The translations under genes and the position numbers were made by a program. This document shows, in pieces, positions 62,201 through 64,000 of a stretch of 64,000 nt of DNA. The stretch comes from Ficedula albicollis. Its lineage: Eukaryota; Chordata; Aves; Passeriformes; Muscicapidae. The stretch is taken from assembly GCF_000247815.1 (NCBI RefSeq), contig NC_021674.1, forward strand, positions 75,906,059 through 75,970,058, given 5' to 3'. The notes under the pieces were generated by a model that was given only the letters and a program-made list of their open reading frames with translations, searched no databases and was not told where the DNA came from. Each line of letters begins with the position of its first letter. Position 1 is the first letter of the stretch.

Positions 62201-63699
62201 ATGTACCCCAAGTTTTAAACACAAAAATCAGAAAGTTATGCCATTTTCATCTTACTCCTCTGTTGTTGGATGGTGAATTTTAAGTAAAGGTCCCAGAAAA
62301 GGTGTCGTTGTATAAGCTTTTTCCTTTTTGTCAACCACTTTAAAGTTTCCAAGTCGCAGTGCTTGCCACCATCAACTGTGTATGACTTGAACATTGTCCT
62401 GTATGCAATGCAGATAAAGTTGCTTCACATCTTCTTGCCTGGAGAGTGGTTTCTCGTCCAAATGCCTGAGTTTCTCTGTTTTCTTTCTACCCTGTCTATA
62501 CCATAGGTGTGCAGTATAAATTGATAAGGACTTTTGCAAAGCACTGTGGAGTAAAGGGATTTTCCATCAGAAATCTTCCTTTTACTGCAGTGATGGTTTG
62601 GTAGGTGAGGCTTTGATCGCTGCAGCTGCAGCACTATAGCATAATAGCAGAAACCAGTAGCTGATTTCCATGTGGAAATGAAGATACTATAGCATAATAG
62701 CAGAAGCCAGTAGCTGATTTCCATGTGGAAATGAAGATGTTTCCAGGGGAGAAGCAGGTGTACAGGAATGGTTTGCTGTGGCAAAGAGATACCACTTGAC
62801 AGCTTCCTTTCCTAGGAGTCCTCATGGGCTAAACTTGATTGACTTGAAGGCATAGTATGGAGGATATCCATCACAGACAGAGTAGAGAGTCTACTCATAA
62901 CATTGTGCTCAGCTTGGTACTAGAGGTTAGATAGGGGGGAAGGGTTAGGCTACACCTCGGATTGGAAACAATGTGTGCTTTAAATCAAAAGCAGAAACTA
63001 AAAGCATATATTTGTTCTAGTAGCCATAAGAGTAATGAGAAAAAAGAGTATTTAAAATTGAAAGGTTACTGGAAGCAGATAACCATGAACTAAAAGCGTG
63101 AAAATACAATTTTTGTCACTCAAGAAGTTGGAAAATTGCATACTTGAAGAAACTTTCTCTTTCCTGTGTTTTTTGTTTTTCTAATGTAGAATTTATTCCA
63201 AATTCCATCGGAAAAGAATGCAGGAGCTGACAGAAGTGGGGCTGCAGAACTTTTTTAACCTGTTCCTCATGCTGGCAATTGTTGTGGAGACAGAAGATAT
63301 AGTGAGTCGGGTGTTGGATCTTTTGGATTTCCTGACTCCATCCTCCATCACAGTGTCTCGGAGAGCTCTCATCTGGAGAGGTCATTTTGCTTTCCTTTTA
63401 ATTTATGTAGAGAAAAATATGGACATTAGTGCCCTGGCTGAGAAAATCTCAAATGCTTTCCATGAGAAGGCAAAGGAGTTTTTAGTATCCAAAAATGACT
63501 ACACACAGAGACAAAATCTCTGGACTCTGCTATCAACCTACATTGATGGTGTCCAGGAAGTGTTTGAGACCAGCTGCTACTTGAGCCTTTCTGAGGAAAA
63601 GTTGCTAAATGATGGCTTTACTATGCTGCTGCCTGCATGTCGAGGAGCGGAGCTGAGCATGGTCCTGAATTTTCTTCACGTTGTTCTAGCCAGACTTCG
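32066..63699 (+). CDS. MMS22L: MMS22L, N-terminal half (13 coding exons; gene continues beyond the window)
   Basis: The spliced product matches vertebrate MMS22L, the obligate partner of TONSL. In vertebrates this complex binds stalled or collapsed replication forks in the nucleus and promotes RAD51 loading and recombinational repair. Coding exons are 32066-32244, 34296-34421, 37500-37552, 39016-39103, 39198-39375, 40760-40853, 42809-42939, 46871-46984, 48787-48966, 54472-54534, 60015-60134, 60555-60775 and 63190-63699. All have AG/GT borders and join without a frame break into 685 codons plus 2 nt. Blocks shared with the mammalian protein as I remember it include EAQLPSVLVEELH, FPPSWHLLHLHLDI, CIKELWILLI, DPLSFSWWI, ELTEVGLQNFFNLF and YIDGVQEVFET. 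The family is about 1,240 residues, so the C-terminal half lies to the right. The start has A at -3 and G at +4 and matches the family N-terminus. The upstream 5' exon is not resolved and may be lost in the G-run at 30053-30920. Confidence 0.95.
32870..32891. repeat. (TCTG)n microsatellite
   Basis: About five TCTG units (agtctgtctgtctgtctgtc) within the first coding intron of MMS22L. Confidence 0.8.
34296..34421 (+). CDS. MMS22L: MMS22L coding exon 2 (residues 60-102)
   Basis: Acceptor gttttgcag, donor GTATGA at 34422. The reading frame gives LLRLDPCPNDYEENTVELFG followed by FQWVTEMALVES, matching the family's LDPLPxxxEEDTLEIFGIQWVTE segment. The codon for Arg60 is split across the preceding 2,051-bp intron and the codon for Arg102 across the next. 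Confidence 0.94.
37500..37552 (+). CDS. MMS22L: MMS22L coding exon 3 (residues 102-120)
   Basis: A short 53-bp exon with acceptor ttttattag and donor GTAAGT at 37553. It encodes RQQIYRLEKLVQMSSSDFG, matching the family segment FRQQILNLETLLQSS. It is too short to be seen as a free open frame and is supported by homology and by the conserved phase on both sides. Confidence 0.92.
39016..39103 (+). CDS. MMS22L: MMS22L coding exon 4 (residues 120-149)
   Basis: Acceptor tctacttcag, donor GTGAGA at 39104. It encodes HLHSEAESIRHQCLKFLHYV then KVFIFR, matching the family's IRQQCVVFLHYVKVFIFRYL. The following intron is only 94 bp (39104-39197). Confidence 0.94.
39198..39375 (+). CDS. MMS22L: MMS22L coding exon 5 (residues 149-208)
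   Basis: Acceptor gtacattcag. The exon contains HPYEELEAQLPSVLVEELHA, nearly identical to the mammalian HPYEALEAQLPSVLVDELHG. The end at AAG 39375 is set by frame with the next exon (VFPPSWH). The donor there is a weak GTTGGT. The last 10 nt of the exon and this donor are repeated 86 bp downstream in a local duplication (see findings). Confidence 0.93.
39366..39509. repeat. tandem duplication that copies the end of MMS22L coding exon 5 and its donor
   Basis: Copy 1 is 39366-39451 and copy 2 is 39452-39509. Both start TCAGGCAAAGGTTGGTATCT, which is the last 10 nt of the exon plus its splice donor, and end CATCTGGCATTATGTATTA. Copy 1 has an expanded AATTTT array (39391-39432) and copy 2 only a short one. 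Two identical donor-like sites therefore lie at 39376 and 39462. Confidence 0.85.
39508..39849. repeat. 171-bp tandem duplication in the MMS22L intron
   Basis: 39508-39678 is repeated at 39679-39849 with no difference that I could see. It directly follows the exon-end duplication, so four duplicated blocks lie side by side. Confidence 0.87.
40530..40705 (-). mobile_element. CR1 LINE 3' fragment (antisense) in an intron
   Basis: TCTAGTCCAACCATTATTCC, CTAAACCACATCCCCAAATG, CCACATCCACATGTTTTTGA, ATAGTGATTCCACCACTAAA and CTGGGCAGCTTGTTCCAAAG are diverged matches to the antisense CR1 3' region (gtccaaccat...ccactaaaccatgtccctaagtgcc...gactccaccact). Old copy. Confidence 0.8.
40760..40853 (+). CDS. 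MMS22L: MMS22L coding exon 6 (residues 209-240)
   Basis: Acceptor tattcacag, donor GTAAGT at 40854. It encodes VFPPSWHLLHLHLDIKWLVL and EVLHVLGEKLK, one of the best conserved blocks of the family (mammalian LFPPSWHLLHLHLDIHWLVL). It ends in phase 1. Confidence 0.95.
42720..42741. repeat. (TA)n microsatellite
   Basis: About ten TA units, 68 bp upstream of MMS22L coding exon 7. Confidence 0.9.
42809..42939 (+). CDS. MMS22L: MMS22L coding exon 7 (residues 240-283)
   Basis: Acceptor tgttttag, donor GTAACT at 42940. It encodes QVVYANHFINLTGENLTSIS and LFEKHCGNLVSDLISLAINK, matching the family's QVVYGHQFMNL...NLTNISLFEEHCETLLCDLISLSL. A 20-bp TA microsatellite lies just upstream in the intron. 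Confidence 0.94.
43279..43390. repeat. 56-bp tandem duplication beside a poly-A run
   Basis: 43279-43334 and 43335-43390 look identical (AAAAAGTATTTTCAAATTCT onward). A run of about 15 As (43268-43283) leads into copy 1. Confidence 0.85.
45311..45336. repeat. (TA)n microsatellite
   Basis: About 13 TA units within an MMS22L intron. Confidence 0.9.
46871..46984 (+). CDS. MMS22L: MMS22L coding exon 8 (residues 284-321)
   Basis: Acceptor ttctctttcag, donor GTAAAG at 46985; 114 bp, phase 0 on both sides. It encodes YPCSCIKELWILLIQLLDHR, matching CPCLCIKELWVLLIHLLDHR. The last residues (NKGSNTE) differ from the mammalian sequence. Confidence 0.93.
48787..48966 (+). CDS. MMS22L: MMS22L coding exon 9 (residues 322-381)
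   Basis: Acceptor tttttacag, donor GTGAGT at 48967; 180 bp, phase 0 on both sides. It encodes CFWSLVNTTLKNIFE and CKDPLSFSWWIVSHLAPLYQ then FDRNGNLDEK, aligning with the family's SFWNWLNKLLKTLLE and SRDPLGFSWWIITHVASFYK. Confidence 0.94.
49822..49960. repeat. T/G-rich two-copy tandem repeat (about 69-bp unit)
   Basis: The unit T(n)GAGCGGTAGTGTTGGTAGTC followed by a TTTG-rich part and GGGGTTTTTTAGTGCGGTG occurs at about 49826-49894 and 49895-49960, with small differences (tctctttattt versus tctgttt). Confidence 0.8.
52759..52904. repeat. two-copy tandem repeat, about 73-bp unit
   Basis: Copies at 52759-52830 and 52831-52904 share TCTAATATGTACT...TTGCTGCCAAAAC and GGCAGCAGTTCTTTACCTTT, with several substitutions (tcctt/tcatt, aactgg/accgg). 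Confidence 0.82.
54472..54534 (+). CDS. MMS22L: MMS22L coding exon 10 (residues 382-402)
   Basis: A small 63-bp exon after a 5.5-kb intron, with acceptor ttatttttcag and donor GTAAGT at 54535. It encodes KQKEPNWKFVEELLKKSTDT plus Q, matching the family's ESNWNFVEELLKKS. Phase 0 on both sides. Confidence 0.92.
56307..56504. repeat. 99-bp tandem duplication
   Basis: 56307-56405 and 56406-56504 differ at about two positions (tttcctctg/tttcttctg and tttttgag/tttctgag). Intronic. Confidence 0.85.
57398..57527. repeat. 65-bp tandem duplication
   Basis: 57398-57462 and 57463-57527 share GGTGCTGCAG(C/T)GCCCTGTTC and TTAAAATTCAGTCAGCTTGC, with about two substitutions. Confidence 0.85.
58917..59003. 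repeat. exact 36-bp direct repeat separated by a 15-base G run
   Basis: The 36 bp at 58917-58952 reappear unchanged at 58968-59003, with only 15 Gs between them (58953-58967). It lies in the MMS22L intron before coding exon 11. The layout fits two overlapping contig or read ends that were joined without merging, one carrying a poly-G tail. Confidence 0.75.
59380..59450 (-). mobile_element. CR1 LINE 3' terminus (antisense)
   Basis: TCATAGAATCATGGAATGGT, then TTGGGAAGGACCTTAATGAT: the reverse complement of the canonical avian CR1 3' end. About 70 bp. Confidence 0.85.
59789..59820 (+). mobile_element. short CR1 LINE 3' terminus (sense)
   Basis: GCCTTTCCAACCTAAATGAT then TCCATGATTCTG is the last about 32 bp of a sense CR1. 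It lies 340 bp right of an antisense CR1 end, so the two point away from each other. Confidence 0.6.
60015..60134 (+). CDS. MMS22L: MMS22L coding exon 11 (residues 403-442)
   Basis: Acceptor ccttttcaag, donor GTAAGT at 60135; 120 bp, phase 0. It encodes LEEHLRMHLQCCLTLCSFWD and LSIVTILWDYYSKNL, matching LEEQLRMHLHCCLTLCDFWE and IAIVTILWEYYSKNL. The preceding intron is 5.5 kb and the next only 420 bp. Confidence 0.94.
60555..60775 (+). CDS. MMS22L: MMS22L coding exon 12 (residues 443-516)
   Basis: Acceptor tgttctttcag, donor GTATGG at 60776. It encodes WLGLKDLANVSKTSLSMLEL and VKRCCCEQQIPSLFNSSNSY, and ends HPWKQLKGR, matching WLPFKGLANTMKSPLSMLEM and HPWKQVKGR. An in-frame read-through continues about 10 codons into the intron, so the donor is placed by homology. 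Confidence 0.94.
60816..61165. mobile_element. possible solo LTR or unclassified repeat
   Basis: A 350-bp GC-richer block in the intron after coding exon 12. It starts TGTAATGGGTC and ends GACCCACA, giving TG...CA ends with a short imperfect inverted repeat (GGGTC/GACCC). No target-site duplication is obvious. Not matched to a named family. Confidence 0.25.
62633..62738. repeat. 53-bp tandem duplication
   Basis: 62633-62685 and 62686-62738 (ACTATAGCATAATAGCAGAA onward) differ at one position (aaacc/aagcc). It lies about 450 bp upstream of MMS22L coding exon 13. Confidence 0.85.
63190..63699 (+). CDS. MMS22L: MMS22L coding exon 13 (residues 516-686, last complete exon in the window)
   Basis: The largest exon here (510 bp), with acceptor ttctaatgtag and donor GTAAGT at 63700. 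It encodes the helical, leucine-rich part of the N-terminal region, including MQELTEVGLQNFFNLFLMLA, SRRALIWRGHFAFLLIY, EKAKEFLVSKND and LWTLLSTYIDGVQEVFETS. All are near matches to mammalian MMS22L. It ends LARLR in phase 2. The next exon is outside the window. Confidence 0.96.
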
Positions 63700-64000
63700 G
63701 TAAGTTATTTAGTTAAGTTGTGGATATAGACTGGCATTTTGTTTTTAGGGTTAACCTGTAGTTCCTATTAATTTTTTTTACTGAAACTTAGTAAATGGAA
63801 TGAGAAATCTCTGAAGGGCTGTGAATCATATGTTGAATTTCAAAATCCACCAATACTTCATATTCACAGTGCATATAGAAACTTTTGAAATGTCTCATTT
63901 CTATTATAGGAGATTAGGTTTGACATCCTGATGTTTTGTTATGAATTAGTGTCTCTTTAGAAAGTCACCTAGTTGCTTCCATTTCAGACAAAATCATATT

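Overview
This is vertebrate nuclear DNA, most likely from a bird. The base composition is AT-rich, there are short degraded CR1 LINE fragments with the avian-type 3' end (Tcc/ctATGATTCTG), and a compact 13-coding-exon stretch of one recognisable vertebrate gene runs along the + strand. Nothing prokaryotic or viral was seen, and there is no CRISPR array.

Left part (1 to about 29,900): a gene-poor intergenic stretch with no recognisable protein-coding gene. It holds CR1 pieces: an old 3' end at 5.5 kb, a 3' end at 11.3 kb, an ORF1 esterase remnant at 11.7-12.1 kb, a reverse-transcriptase remnant at 13.2-13.4 kb, a 3' end at 14.6-15.0 kb, an old piece at 18.1 kb and a 3' end at 29.56-29.92 kb. 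It also holds several local direct duplications, a poly-A/poly-G/poly-A block at 9.3 kb, a small CpG-rich patch at 27.1-27.2 kb with a minus-strand Kozak ATG fused to a splice donor, a CA/TA microsatellite and a 100-bp polypurine tract.

Middle (29,920 to about 31,250): a CpG-rich stretch that is probably the promoter and 5' end of the downstream gene. It is interrupted by 868 consecutive Gs. The ten bases leading into the run (AGATCGGAAG) are the start of the standard Illumina adapter, so the run is almost certainly a sequencing or assembly artefact that has replaced part of the promoter or first exon.

Right part (32,052 to the end): the N-terminal half of MMS22L, partner of TONSL in RAD51 loading and homologous recombination at damaged replication forks. 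Thirteen coding exons (ATG at 32,066; last complete exon ending 63,699) join in frame with GT/AG borders to give 685 codons plus 2 nt. The gene continues past the window. Introns carry CR1 scraps, AT microsatellites and more local duplications, one of which copies the end of an exon together with its splice donor.

I did not find a new biological system. The most notable signals are the assembly-artefact signatures (adapter plus poly-G; a poly-G run between two exact copies of the same 36 bp; the same A-B-A'-A-B layout at three loci) and the unexplained CpG patch with a minus-strand ATG/donor.
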